Assembly: GCA_949752745.1 (NCBI GenBank)
Contig: OX457027.1
Coordinates: 87,937,720-88,001,719, forward strand
Length of the DNA: 64,000 bases
Source: Protula sp. h YS-2021
Lineage: Eukaryota > Annelida > Polychaeta > Sabellida > Serpulidae
Direction of reading: 5' to 3'
The position numbers were made by a program, and so were the translations under genes. The notes beneath the pieces are model-generated. The model searched no databases, was not told the origin of the DNA, and saw only the letters and a program-made list of their open reading frames with translations. The number at the start of each line of letters is the position of its first letter. The stretch's first letter is position 1. Below are positions 1-13,300 of the stretch, piece by piece.

Positions 1-147
1 CATTCATGCTATTCTTATCATATTCATTATCATATCATTATCATATTATTATCATATTCATTGCATTCGTCAAGGAACAGAACTCATCTTGGTGTCATGC
101 CTATAGCTCTCTTTATTGCAATTTAGGTGAACCTTGCGCACCTTCGG
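1..147. other. AT-rich flank with no recognised gene
   Basis: Simple TATCAT-rich sequence leading into the 17-bp repeat. The open frames across 1-500 come from the repeat and show no recognisable protein. Confidence 0.5.
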
Positions 148-334
148 GACAGATGTACTTTTCAGACAGATGTACTTTCCGGACAGATGTACTTTCCGGA
201 CAGATGTTCTTTTCGGATAGATGTTCTTTTCGGACAAATGTACTTTTCGGACAGATGTACTTTCCGGACAGATGTTCTTTTCGGACGGATGTACTTTCCG
301 GACAGATGTACTTTTCGGACAGATGTACTTTCTG
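148..334 (+). repeat. 17-bp minisatellite, 11 copies
   Basis: Eleven contiguous copies of a 17-bp unit close to GACAGATGTACTTTCCG, differing at two or three positions. Because 17 is not a multiple of 3, all three frames stay open on both strands, which creates several spurious ORFs. The unit contains CGGACA, also seen in the inverted ends of the MULE-like elements near 43-45 kb. The array could be one arm of such an element, but no inverted partner is visible. Confidence 0.9.
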
Positions 335-960
335 GCAACTTCCTGCTTTAACTCTGGGTCATATTCAGCATATCCTGGCTCTGTCAGAAACCGACAACAT
401 AATTGATAACGGATAACATAATAGATAACAGAGCATAACTGATAATATATAAATGAAAATAAAAAACGTTGTCCATGGACAATGCCCCAGCTCACGAAGG
501 CTTATGTCAAGATTCATGACATATAAGTACAATCTGTAACGAAAATTTCCAAGACAATACGTCGATGTAACTGGTGTCAGTAAAGATTTTAATACAACAA
601 TTATGTGAGTAAAACTGACTAAGTCCCCCGCCGGCGTGCAATCACAAGATTTCAAGACATTTAGAGGGGTGACTAAGTCCCCTGGCCGTTTGCAATCATA
701 GAAAATTAATTGTTTCAGGTTTCAGATTCCTACGACATACCGTTATACAAGAAGGTACACAACTACAACCCTTATTACATGCATGTGCAAGGTTTAAATG
801 AAATCCCTCCAGTAGTTCTTAAGATCTGTCGCGGAAACGACACCCTATCCAACCATTTCATTTTCAGATTTTTGACGAAGTCCGTAGGCCAAATTTTTCG
901 GCCGACGGCGAAACCTATACCCAGGTGTTCAACTACAACCCATAATCTATATATATGCAA
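335..960. other. Non-coding stretch, nothing recognised
   Basis: AT-rich sequence with a short imperfect direct repeat (GACTAAGTCCCC at about 618 and 670). No conserved ORF or TE ends are seen. Confidence 0.5.
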
Positions 961-3960
961 GGCTTAAATGAATTCCATTTTTTTTTCCGAATCCATTTTT
1001 TTCCGAATCACGAAAAAACAGTTAATTACCAATGACCACTATCTTAACCAAAATTTTATTTTTCTGGCGTTGGTTAAGATTTAATTAAAAAATATTTTGA
1101 CGCCAACTTTTGGCGAATAAAAAAATAAGTAACAGCCTCGTAAGAAGTAATACCTGCTGCCTTTACTTAAAATTTTTAAGGCAGTAACGCTATTTTTCTC
1201 GCATCAGTTAAGATTTTGCGGAAAGAATTTGGGCTTTTTATTCATACTTCCGCTATTTTTTTCCGAATCAACAAACATAGTAACAGCCAGGTAAGTACCA
1301 ACAACCGCCATCTTTAATTAAAAATTCAAGACAACAAGGCTTTTTCTCTTGCGACATTTAGGATTTTTTATGAAAAATTGCTGGTTTTCTCGCCAATATT
1401 TCCGCCATTTTTTTTTTTTTTTTGGAATCGCCAAAACATAAAAAGTAATAGCCAGTTGGACATATATTTACCACCTTCCATCAAAATATTAGGGCCTTTC
1501 CATTTAAATCAAAGAAGGTACGTTTTCATTAAAATGGTTTTTGACTACTATTTCCACCGAATTTACCGTAATTTTCCGTCTATATTGCGCATTTTTCCCA
1601 CGATTTTTGGCCAAAAGTTGGGAGTGCGCAATATACACGGAGTTAAAAGAAATAAAACTTATTTTACCTCAAATATTTTATTGATGTCATGGCATGTAAC
1701 CATGTAACGTGTGGTAAACTGATAAATACTACAAACTGCTCAGTCTAGAACCTCATTGAGAAATATGATCTATTTTTAGGGCGGTTTGTTATTAAAAAGG
1801 GTAATTGAGACGTCGCAGTGAGACTTGGCTTGTAGCATGTTGCTTATTGAGCCGATTACAAAAGGGGAAAAGGGTGCAGCTTGAGCCATCGACATCTATG
1901 CAGTTTACATAATTTTTCAGTAATAATGTAGCAATGTAAAACAATAGCTGTATGGCTGATTTTAGTAAGCGACGGAAAGGACGCTTCATAACTAGTAAAA
2001 AAATACTGAGGCTGATTAGTCTCCATTTATGGGGAGCGCAATATGCACAGGAATATAGAAATTTTTCAATTTCGAGGCCCAAACTGGGGGTGCGCAATAT
2101 ACTTGGGAGCGCAATATAAACGGGAAATCACGATAGGCGAATCACGAAAAAACGTAATAGCTGGGTGCGTACCAATGCTTGGCACCTTTAATCAACACTG
2201 CTACGTTTTCAATCATGTTTTTGGAGAATCACCGTAAAAGGTATAGTCAGATAAGTACTACTTTCCGCTTCCGCCATTTAAAATTTTAAGAATGTAAGAT
2301 TATATATCAATATAGTTATTTACAATTTTACTAGTAATTGCTTTTTCGCCAATAATTCCGTCAATTGTTTTTCGAATAACGAAAAATCAGTAATAAACAA
2401 ATTAGTACTGATCATTAACTCAAACCAAAATTTCAAGACAGTAAGGCCATTTCTTTGGTGTAAGTTTAGATTTTTCTTTGGTATTAGTGAGATTTTGGCT
2501 TCTCGCCAATTTTTCGCCAATTACCAAAAAAAAAAAAAAAACGTAATGGCTGGGTACATAGTAATGGCTTCTACCTTCATCTAGAATCAGAAGACAATGA
2601 GTTTACGAAAGCAAAAATGGTTTTTCGATAATACTTCTACAATTCTTGGCGAGTCGACAAAACAAGTAATAGTGAGATGGACAATAAGAGATACGTTTAA
2701 AGGAAAATTGGTTTTTGGCCAACCTTTCCGCCAATTTTCATTGCGAATTGCCAAAAAAGTAATAGCCAATTAGGCAGTAATGTGTGCTGCTGTTACTTAA
2801 AAAAACATGGCAATGAGGCTGTTTTCCTAGAGTTCGTTCAGATTTTAATGAAAAGTTTTTGGTTTTTCGCCAAAATTTTCGCCAATTTTTCGGCCAGTCA
2901 TCAAAAAGTAGGCAAGCAGGCAATAATGTTTGCTACCTGGACTTAAAATTTCAAGAGAGCAAAACTGTTTTTCTAGAGTTAGTTCAGATTTTAATGAATT
3001 TTGTTTGGTTTTTCGCCAAAATTTCCACCATTTTTCTTTGGCCAATCACCAAAAAAGTAACAAGCAGGTAGGTAATAACGCCTGCTACCCTTAAAAAAAT
3101 GTAAATGCAGTTATACTTTCTTCCAACGGTTAGTCAAGATTTTACTGAAGTTTTTTTTCGCACACAATTTCGGCTAATGTTTAGCCAATCACCAAAAATT
3201 GTAACAACCACGTAGGTAGGTAGGCCTGATACCTTTCCTTAAAATTTCAAGACAGTAGGACTATTTTCCTGGAGTTCGTTAAGATTTTATTCAAATTATT
3301 TTTGATTTTTTTTTTTTGCCAAAAGTTTCGCCACTTTTTCGGTAATAGCCAGTCACTAATAATGCCTGCTGCCTTTACTTAACATTTTAAGACAGTAAAA
3401 CTATTTTACAGCAGTAAGTTAAGATTTTACTGATTTTTTTTGTATTTTTTGTCAAAATTTCCGCAAATTTTCGGCCTATCACTAAAACAAGAAAAAAAAA
3501 ACCAGGTAGGCAGTAATGCCTGCTACCGTCACTTAATATTTCAATACAGCAAAATATTTTCCTGGAATTAGTTAAGATGTTATGAAATAAAATTCTTTTT
3601 TTTTTCGCCAATATTTTCGCAACTTTTTTGCGAATGACCAAAAAAAAAAAAACAAGGTAATAGCCATGAGGACACTTATGTTCCTTACCTTCTACCAAAA
3701 TTTAAGAACGAACAATCCTAGGAAGAGATAAGTTTTAAAGAAAATTTGTTCTTGACCAATATTTCGGCCATTTTTTTTGCGAATTGCCTCCCCCCCCCCC
3801 CAAAAAAAAAAAAAAAAAAAAGTAATAACCACGCAGGTACTTATGTCCGCTACCATCAACCCAAATTTAAAGACGCACAAACCTTCAACGGCAGCTATAG
3901 CCCCTGCTTTTGTAAGAAGCTGGGGCTAAAAACAACGCCATTTCAACAAGCTTATATCAA
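960..3960. repeat. Degenerate tandem array of about 110-190-bp units
   Basis: The same motif order recurs at least 15 times: CGCCAA..TTTTTCG, then a run such as CCAAAAAAGTAATAGCC, then a GTAGGTA-like stretch, then TGCCTGCTACC, then ACTTAAAATTTCAAGACAGTA, then GTTAAGATTTTA. Units differ by substitutions and by indels in poly-A or poly-T. Many short ORFs here (for example minus-strand peptides starting MAKNWR) are repeat shadows. Related units recur at 14.3-14.8 kb and 40.1-40.4 kb. The 5' part is interrupted by a separate inverted-end element at 1571-2128. Confidence 0.75.
1571..2128. mobile_element. Candidate non-autonomous inverted-end element
   Basis: The left end ATTTTCCGTCTATATTGCGC and the reverse complement of the right end, ATTTCCCGTTTATATTGCGC, match at 18 of 20 positions. 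Further GCGCAATATA units sit just inside both ends, so the termini are built of short subrepeats. No clear target-site duplication was found. The sequence inside (about 560 bp) has no recognisable ORF. Confidence 0.5.
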
Positions 3961-4222
3961 ATCAAAAGCTTCCGGATTGCCCTTGCATTACGTGAATGGA
4001 TACCTTTCCAAACAGCAAATTTAAAATACATCGAGAATTAATATTAAAACAGATCCCAAGTCCATGCAAGTCGTATGTTTTTTTAACAATCAAAAGCAAA
4101 TTAGTAAAAAATGGAAATGGGCAGAAACGTTGAGGCATTCCTTTATTGTTTCTTCGTTCACATATTTGTGTATATTTTATGGCTATGTGTACGCTACACG
4201 TGCACTTCTGGCATGAGGTTAC

Positions 4223-4360
4223 CTTTGGCGGGAACATGTTTTGCGTGTCGCACCACTCCATGAAGCACTTTTGGGCCACCTCCATGCTCTCCGGGTCTGT
4301 TCTCTTGCAGTACGCCACCAGGATCTGCTCGCTGAATGTGTCCGGAAGCATGCTCGACAC
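4223..4360 (-). CDS. SAMHD1: SAMHD1-like exon: [16 protein letters not shown], last recognised exon
   Basis: Acceptor TATATCAG at 4361-4368. It encodes [18 protein letters not shown] and [15 protein letters not shown], matching human LLPEKFAEQLIRVYCKK and ARQYFVQWCADRNF. A donor AAAG|GTAACC at 4222 suits the point where the human protein becomes variable. Reading through instead would add about 86 residues ending near 3962 that resemble nothing. The terminal exon was not identified. Confidence 0.88.
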
Positions 4361-7300
4361 CTGATATACATCAAACATCACACGTAACAAAAAATATACA
4401 AAAAGCAAAAGTATACCAACGAGGTGGGGGTGGGGGGGGTGTAGATGGGTCCGGAAGCATGCTCGACACCTGATATACATAAAACAACACGCGTAACAAA
4501 AGCATACAAAAAGCAAAAGTAGACCAACGAGATGGGGGGGGGGGGGGGGGAGGGGGCGGAGACTGATATGGCTTACCGCCAAGAATTAAGTATTTCGAAA
4601 TATAAACAGTTCCACTTTTTGCGGTACCGTATTGATGACGTTGCTTGACCCGGAACACCTGCACTGACATACGATGTTGAAACAACAGAAAAAATACACA
4701 TTTCACGCATTTCCGAGAAAGACACCTAACATAAGACCGGAATTACGAGCATATGCCGTGATGACATCATGCTTTCTACCAAAATTTTTTCACAGTTTAA
4801 TTTTTTACTTACTTCAGTTTTTTTTAGATTTCGTTTTCATCTAACCTATTTCTTTAGCAATTATTAATTATTTATAATTATTTTTATAATTACTATTATT
4901 ATTTTTTTCGAGGGCAGGGGGAGGGGAAGAGGGCGGGGACAGAGGGCGGGCGGTGGGATCGAACACCTCAGCTCCAAGCAAACCTCTAAAAGGTAAGTTG
5001 TTTAGAAAAATGCATATTTTGTTGATTTCCAAACTGCTTCCACTGAACTTTGTGAAAATCTTTCATTTTTCTTCTTTTTTTTGGGGGGGGGGGGAGGGAT
5101 GAACGGAAGTATAAAGGTCACAAAGCTTTAAAGATAAACTGGAACCTCATTATGCTAGCGAAATGTTAAACACTTGACAACAATTAAAACGCAAAAATAC
5201 TTCCTTCAATGGGTTATTTCTTGAATAATATATTGCAAACAACACAGCTTGAATACGTCTTATAAGCCGAGTTTTGTTTGGTTTTTGTTGACTTGAGGCT
5301 TTACTGGCTGATCAGGCATACGCCATGTTATCTATTTACGCAGTGAGAGCTCGCACAAAGCCAAGCGACTGTGTTCTGTGCTGTGCCATAAATGCTCCAC
5401 ATTTACTTGCAAAAAATACACTCTTTTCACATGGCGTTTTAAACAAGAAAAAGAAATCGAAGGAGAAAATAGAAAGTGGCATGCACACGTTTATATCAAG
5501 TTCTACCCAAGTCCCAAGTTTCGTGGCCCCAGGGCCCGTAGTGACGGCTGAGTAGATGACACAAAAAATCCGTTCACTGTCAAGAAAAAAAAGATACCAA
5601 CGGCTGGTTGCACAAATTCAGAAACGCCTTGCAAGCCAAAGGCTTGTCAAGTGTTAAATAAGATAAAATACGATAAGATCGACTGAATGATCAGAAGCAC
5701 ACGTAAAGCTGCACGCACCTCATGTTTCGTTCTCCTGATTGCTGTGGAGGGATTGCCTTTCATGTAGAACCAGACGTTTTCTATGGGATCCTCCTGGCCC
5801 ATGCCATAATCCAGGCCAACGATCTGTTACCGTACAGACGCATAGATTCCACATATAACATTCATGATGTTACCCGTGCTTGGTCAAAAGAAAAATAATC
5901 ACATGACTGCTATTCGCTGTTACTTTATCTTGTGATTCTACGAACGTAATTAAACATTTCAATCATTTTTAATGAAAAATAAAACCACCAGGTTTTAGTT
6001 ACAGATGTGATTGACAATCAAAACGGACTCAAAAGCAAACTGAATACGAACAATTGCGCTGCTTCTAACAGCCGAGGAGGGAAAGTAGGTGGGGGGGGGG
6101 GGGGGGAGGGGGAAGGGGGGGGGGGTCAGGGCTTTTCTCCAATCTCACATTCAGCACTATGTCGTCCGCCTGGAGCGGTTGGCTGCCTTCAAGCTGGTCT
6201 GTCGATAAGCTGCTGGCTATTTTTTCTTGCATACCCGGCAAATCTTTCTGCAAACGATAAGCAAAATGTTTTTTTGGGGCGCGGTTTGACTGTGGTGCAA
6301 ATGATGCCCGGTGCGGTTTGGCAATGCCATGACTGAAGGCTGGAGCGGTATGGTTTGGTGAAGTCTGCTGCAGAATTATCGTGGCATAAATGATGCCTGG
6401 TGCGGTATGACTGCGGTGCAAATGTTGCTTGGTGCGGTATGACTGGTGCAAATGATGCCTGGTGCGGTATGACTGGTGCAAATGATGCCAGGTGCGGTAT
6501 GACTGGTGCAAACGATGCCTGGTGCGGTATGACTGGTGCAAACGATGCCTGGTGCGGTGTAATTGTGCTGCGAATGATGACTGGTGCGGTACGGCCGTGG
6601 TATGTGTGAAGTTTGGGGTGGTATTGCTGTGGTATGAGTGAAGCCTATTGCTATATGTCCATGATATGAGTGAAGCAAGGTGCTGTATGGCTGTCGTATG
6701 AGTGAAGCATAAGTCCGATGCTGTATGGTTATGGCAAGAGCGACGCCTGGTACGCTATGGCCATGGTACGAGTGAGGGTGGAGTCGTATGGCCGTGGTAT
6801 GAGTGAGGGTGGTGTCATATGGCCGTGGTATGAGTGAGGGTGGTGTGATCTGACCTTGGTAAGGGTGAGGGTGGTGTCGTATGGCCGTGGTATGAGTGAG
6901 GATGGTGTGGTATGACCCTGGTATGAACAGTGATATTTGTTGCCGTGTGGAAGCAAAGCGGTCAAATGAGGTGTAGAACAATACAGTTGTTAATTGTTTC
7001 TCAAGAATTGCATACATTTTTAAAACAAAACTGGTACTTTCCATTTTAATGAGGAGCAAAGAGATGTGCCTGATAAAGAGCCGATTGTTGACATTTGCAG
7101 CCTATCACAGCAGACCTTACCTTTTGGAGAACAACTCCCTGCTTTGGTCTTGTCTCGCCCACGCACTTGTAGAGGTCACGGCGCTGAATTTTCTCTATAA
7201 TTTCGCGTGCCGCTTGTAAATTAGAGTCACGTGAGTGAAGTATCTGATAGAACACGTGATCAGTGCACGAGGTAAAAGCCTCGCAATCATCTACGCACTG

Positions 7301-10300
7301 CGATAGGCTGAAATCTCTGTAAGACGTACACAAACTCAACAGTAACACGCCACTGGAATTTCCCAAGAACTTCAGCATACTTCGAAATTTTCACTTTGTT
7401 TTCTTTTTCTGTTTTCAAAATCAGTCTAACAGAATAAAACCATTGAAGTACAACCTTCGCAACTTTGTTTATTTTAAAGCACAACGAACTAACAATAAAC
7501 AAGTAGCCTTTAAACTTATTCTTTATTTATTCTTCGTTTTTTTTTGTTTTTTTTTTTGTTTGCACAACATTTTGAATGAGCAGTGCACTGAAAAGTAGCG
7601 TTACACTGCACATACTCGTACCTCAACCCCAAAATAATGCGACTATATTTTTTTGAGCTTACTATAAATAAATGCATACCTGTTAGCTTTGTTGTAGAAT
7701 TTCAAATATTTGTCGGCTTTCCTAAACGCTTCACATAACCTGACACAAAATGACACGTGGCCCTTTAGAAACCTCCACAAAGCGCCAAGTGTGATGACAC
7801 GCATTTTGTCACTTTTTTCTGAATGATCATCCCCAATTTACCACATTAAGAAACATTAGAATTCGCTGTTACTCGAATAACTATCGAACTTAATTGTTAA
7901 AGCCTTCAAAAATGGATTAAGAAGCAAATACTTCTTCCTGAATAAACACAAATTAAGTTACACAAACAGAACGCACCGTGACAACATAACATCACGTGAT
8001 ACTCACATACTCTCCATGGCAACATAGCACCACGTGATACTCACATACTCTCCACGACAACATAACATCACGTGATACTCACATACTCTCCACGACAACA
8101 TAACATCACGTGATACTCACATACTCTCCATGGCACCACAACATCACGTGATACTCACATACTCTCCACGGCAACACAACATCACGTGATACTCACTTAC
8201 TCTCCATGGCAACACAACACGTGTTACTCACATACTCTCCACGGCAACATAACATCACGTGATACTCACATATTCTCCATGGCAACACAACATCACGTGA
8301 TACTCACATACTCTCCATGGCAACACAACATCACGTGATACTCACATACTCTCCACGGCAACATAACATCACGTGATACTCACATACTCTCCATGGCAAC
8401 ACAACATCGCGTGATACTCACATACTCTCCATGGCAACACAACATCACGTGATACTCACATGATTTCTATGGCACCGCACACGCGGTGCTTGTAAGCTTT
8501 CTTATGCAGTGAACGCCTCGTATTAAACATTTCATACAACGTCTCCGCCTCCTGTTTGTATCAACAATTATAAATTTTCACATATTTCTTCCAATTAACA
8601 CAGCATAATTATAATATAATTGCCTGGCATTTTCTTATTTATACACACTCATGTGAATATTTTCTCAGTAACCGTTAATCATAACTCAAAACAGCTGTTT
8701 GGCATAAAGCAAAAAATTTCTAATCTGCACATTTTAAGGATACAGACCTGAGTGATATAGGAGAATTTAGATGGGACCACTTGAGAAAAGAATTTCACTG
8801 TGTTAATCATATTAAATTAGACCAAACTACTGAGCTGTGTGCTAGCGCAATCACCTTGTCTCTCGTGCAAATCTGTAACCGCTCGTTCACCTTCAGCACG
8901 CGTACGAAATTCATGAGCCTCACGTGATCAAAGCTGCTGCTGAAGCCGAGGAAGTAGCTGTCACGTGCAAAGTAGTCCCACTTGTCCACGTCTATGCCGT
9001 TCTGTTTGTTCGCCACCACCTGAAAACCAAATAATCAACCAGTCAAGATCTGTTTTGGCAAAGCAGAGGATAATATTATCGTTACAGCGAAAAGGTGGTT
9101 ACGGTTTAGGGGGAGGGGACGGGAAGGGTGGAGGGGTTTGTCGCAAATTTTTCGGAAGCTCATAAACTGATCGATAACATTCACTGAATAACACCAACTC
9201 ACCACGTCACACTTAACGCGGAGTCAGACCTAAGACGTTACTCCGCCATATGGAAGAAGCTACGTTAATGTTCTCAAGCTGCCCCATGACCAGATGATGG
9301 TGTGCAAAACACATGCGCAAATGCTAAGCTTTATTTTTCACACCATGTTTCTGCTACAGAGATCAATGAATGGAGGATATGCTGGGATTCTACACACTAC
9401 ATTTCTGCCACCGTGACCTGTAGAGGATATGCTGGGATTCTACACTACATTTCTGCCACCGTGACCTGTAGAGGATATGCTGGGATTCTACACACTACAT
9501 TTCTGCCACCGTGACCTGTAGAGGATATGCTGGGATTCTACACACTACATTTTTGCCACCGTGACCTGTAGAGGATATGCTGGGATTCTACACACTACAT
9601 TTCCGCTGCCGTGACCTGTAGAGGATATGCTGGGATTTTACATACTACATTTCTGCTAGCGGGATCTATGGAATACACACCTCATAAAGGAAGGCCTTGT
9701 CTGCGCCTCTGCTTCTGTAGCTATCAGAGCCTTGCGGGCCAGCAATCTGTTCTTTGATGAAGTTGAGATCGGTCTCATTGTAGAGCGTGTAGTGCTTGAA
9801 TGCCTCCTTCACTTCCGTGTTACTTTCCAGCAGGTGGTCAAACATACGCACGCTCTGGTCCTCGTGCTGTCAACAAACATTCGCTACAATGTGTCACGCC
9901 TGACAGGAGGCGTGGATATATCGTTTCTGAGCGTTGCGGTCGAGTGTCGCCTTTGCTATCGTTAACGTTCATGTATCTGGCAGCTCGCCAGCTTACTCAA
10001 GTTCTTTTATTTTCGTTCACAACTTAAAAGGTAAAGACCGGAAACAGTAGCAAAGAACCTGAATAGAACAGATCGTCTGTGCACTTTATAACAAACATCA
10101 CTTTTTAAACAACTTCAATTTACACGTTTTAAGTTTTACTTCCATTTGTGTTATATAACTGGTTAACATGCAACATCTTTCTAATCAATTCATTGGTTTA
10201 CCGCTATATTACATAGTGTTACATGTTAGTAATCTGGATATGGTATGCCATTTTCACATTTTTAGGGAATTATTGACAGCAAAAAGTTAATTTTTGATCA

Positions 10301-13300
10301 CAAAATGGATTTTTTTATATCAAAAATTAATTTGTGATCTCATAAAGTTCATTTTTTCTGTATCAAGAATTAATTTTTGCAATCTGTAATTATACTTTTG
10401 ATATCTCTAAATGTATTCTTGATCTCAAAAAATAATTCTTGATATCAATAAATATTTAGAGATATCAAAAATGATTTAATGGTCTCTAAAATTGATTTTT
10501 AGAGATCAAAAATTCAATTCTTGATAGCAAAAATGAAATATTTGATAGCAAAATCTCAGTTTTGACCTGAATAATTTATTTTCCTTTTATTGATATCAAG
10601 TATACATTTCAAACATCATTATTTTTATGAGACTTTTTTAATTTACATTTTGAAATCTGCAAATGACTTTTTGATCTCAAAAATTACTTTTTGATATCAA
10701 AATATCGTTTATTTTCATGTAAAAAATTCACAAACACACACCTGTGAATAAAATAATGACAGTTCTTTGTATACAGAATCTTTCTTTTAATTTTTCACCG
10801 TACAGAAAAAGTAATTCTTGAGCTCAAAAATTGTGTTGTTATTATTGATATCAGCTCGAAAATTTAATTAACGATTCGTTGAATTTTATATCAATATGTG
10901 TCTCCCTTACGATTTCAGAAAATTGTAAAATTTGTAAAATTGCATTTTTGATCTCAAAAATAATTTTTTGCCATCTAAAATTCAATTATTGAGAGCAAAA
11001 TATGAATTAATGAGATCTACATTGATTTATTGATATTTTTAATTATATTTTGATGTAAAAAAATAAGCATGAAATGTTAAAAAGGCATTCCGTATTTGGA
11101 TACACTGTACTAGAGCAATTCGTAATATAGTGATAGCTACCCTCGAGGCGTAACCAGGCCGGGCCGCCGGTAGAAACCTGCCATCGAACATGTGTGAAAA
11201 TGGTCCGTGACCTGCGAGAAGCAATGAAACATATCAAATATGTGCTATGAGTATGAAGCAAATACTTCACGTTTGCGCTACCTTGTCGCACATCGACTTA
11301 TTGTGGTGCGCCACTTAGCGGGTTAAAATGCAGGACTGTGGCGCGCCATCTGTCGGAGGAGCAACGCTTTATTGCGGTACGCCACCTGGCGGATCGCCAT
11401 TGGCGCGCACCATGGCGGACACTTTCCTCTCGCGCGCCACCTGGCGAATAGGCAACGTTTTGGTGTTATGCGCCACACCTTGTAAGGTAACAACTTGCTG
11501 AAACACAATCAGCCCAGCAGTTTTCAGCGCACAACTGGCATGGGCGTGTAAAGAAGGAGGGTCCCATTTATTAACTGAGATTGTTGATCCATTTATCAAT
11601 ACACTTTAAATATCCGGATGTTGCTCCCAAAAAATTAACTCAAGCACTCTGAGATTATCATTATATCTATAATCAGAATACAAAATCTTAAGAGGTTTGT
11701 TTGTGTATAAACACTTGACAAGCCTATGCGAGCAGTAGTTCGTCTTTTTTTTTCTTCTTGACCGTTTTCCGATTTTTTGTGTCTTCTTCTTCTCTGACCT
11801 AGGATCATCAAACTTGGTACTTATGAAGAGCTTGATCTGAACACGTGCATGTCACCCTTTATTTCCGTCTTCGATTAGTTGACACTTTCCTCTTATTTCC
11901 TCTTATTAGTTGTTAAAATGTGTGAAAAGGCGTATTTTTTTGCAAGTAAATGCGTAGCATTTAACCCACATCACAGAACACACAGTTGCTCAGTGGGCTT
12001 TGTGCGAGCTCTCACTGCGTAAATAGATAACACGGCGTATACCTGATCAGTCAATAAAACCTGAAGTCAACAAAAACCAAACACTACTCGGCTTTTAAGA
12101 CGTATCTAAGCTGTGTTGTTTGCAATATATTATTCAAGAAATAACTCACTGAAGGAAGTATTTTTGCGTTTTAATTTTTGTCAAATGTTTAATATTTGGC
12201 TAGCGAAATGAGGTTCTAGTTTGGAAGCTGTTATTGAATTATTTTTCATTAAAGTAACATGAATGTCTCATGTGTAAAAAGTGAGACATTTACCATTCGC
12301 AAGAAGGTTCTTCACATCAGAAATTGGGTTTGAACATGCTTATGCACTAAAAACTTTCGGAAATACAACTCTGTGTCCACGTTTCTCTTAAAGTGAAAAC
12401 CAAATCAACCCGTTCGAGGCTGTATAATGTAGAGTACAGTAGTTATGGAGTACGGACTACACTGGACATACACGGATATATATATTAGTTCAATATACTT
12501 CGCAAACGAGGATCACCTTTCCCTCCCGGTAGTTAAAAACGTTCTTCAGTAGCGTGCTTCAGTAGTCTGCCATATCGCAGCAAACCAAAACACTTTATGA
12601 ACGACAATAAACAATTAGCACCTTAAGTACACCACACTCTGAAATACGTTATTCAAAGTCTTTCAGTTTGCTGTTGTCAATAGTGTTATTTCGTTCTTGC
12701 ACCGGTTTCATTTCGATTTTCTTAACAACAATCCGCAGATTTGATTTTTTTTTGTCAAGAAAATGCCTTGACCAATGGGTGACTTATAGAAATAATTCTT
12801 ATATTACTGAATACCGAATGCAACTAAAAAGCATGACGAACAACCCCACCCCTCACCTCATCCCGTCCGTTCCGTGGTCCTTGGAAACATAAGTATTTCT
12901 ATTTACTTTTTTCTGTATACTGCTGCACGCTGTAAGATAAAGACTGCACGTACCTAAGTCATGACACAATCCCGCCACCTCGACGCACAGTATGTCTCTC
13001 TCAGATATGTCTAGTTCCGGTTGATTTGTTTTCAGTTTTCTCAATAATTTTCCAGCCAGATGGCACACTCTGCAACATGAACAAAATGGCACCCTGATCT
13101 GACACATGACACATGTTACAGCATAGCTGTAGTGCGATGCAAGCCTCTAACATAAATGGCATTCAAATTGACATGAGCGACTCCAGGCCGAGGCAGGGTC
13201 TTGTTAAGTAGATGAAGCCCTGATCCACAGACAAAACGAATGAGGACGAAAAGCATTTTTACCTTTGGTCTCACAGCAACGAAATTCTGTTATTTGGGAC

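Noticed and set aside
3840..3930. Candidate last SAMHD1-like exon after a TTGTTTTTAG acceptor
   Set aside because: The translation does not resemble the family tail, and part of it is the left-edge repeat family.
3962..4222. Read-through C-terminus of the SAMHD1-like gene to 3962
   Set aside because: The sequence after NMFPPK has no similarity to the family, and a good donor (AAAG|GTAACC) precedes it.
6065..7059. Large minus-strand ORFs rich in His/Thr/Tyr/Pro
   Set aside because: Products of the 30/31-bp minisatellites. Only 6149-6247 inside them is a real SAMHD1-like exon.
7985..8459. Regular repeats that look like a CRISPR array
   Set aside because: Units are contiguous with no unique spacers, and the locus is an intron of an animal gene.
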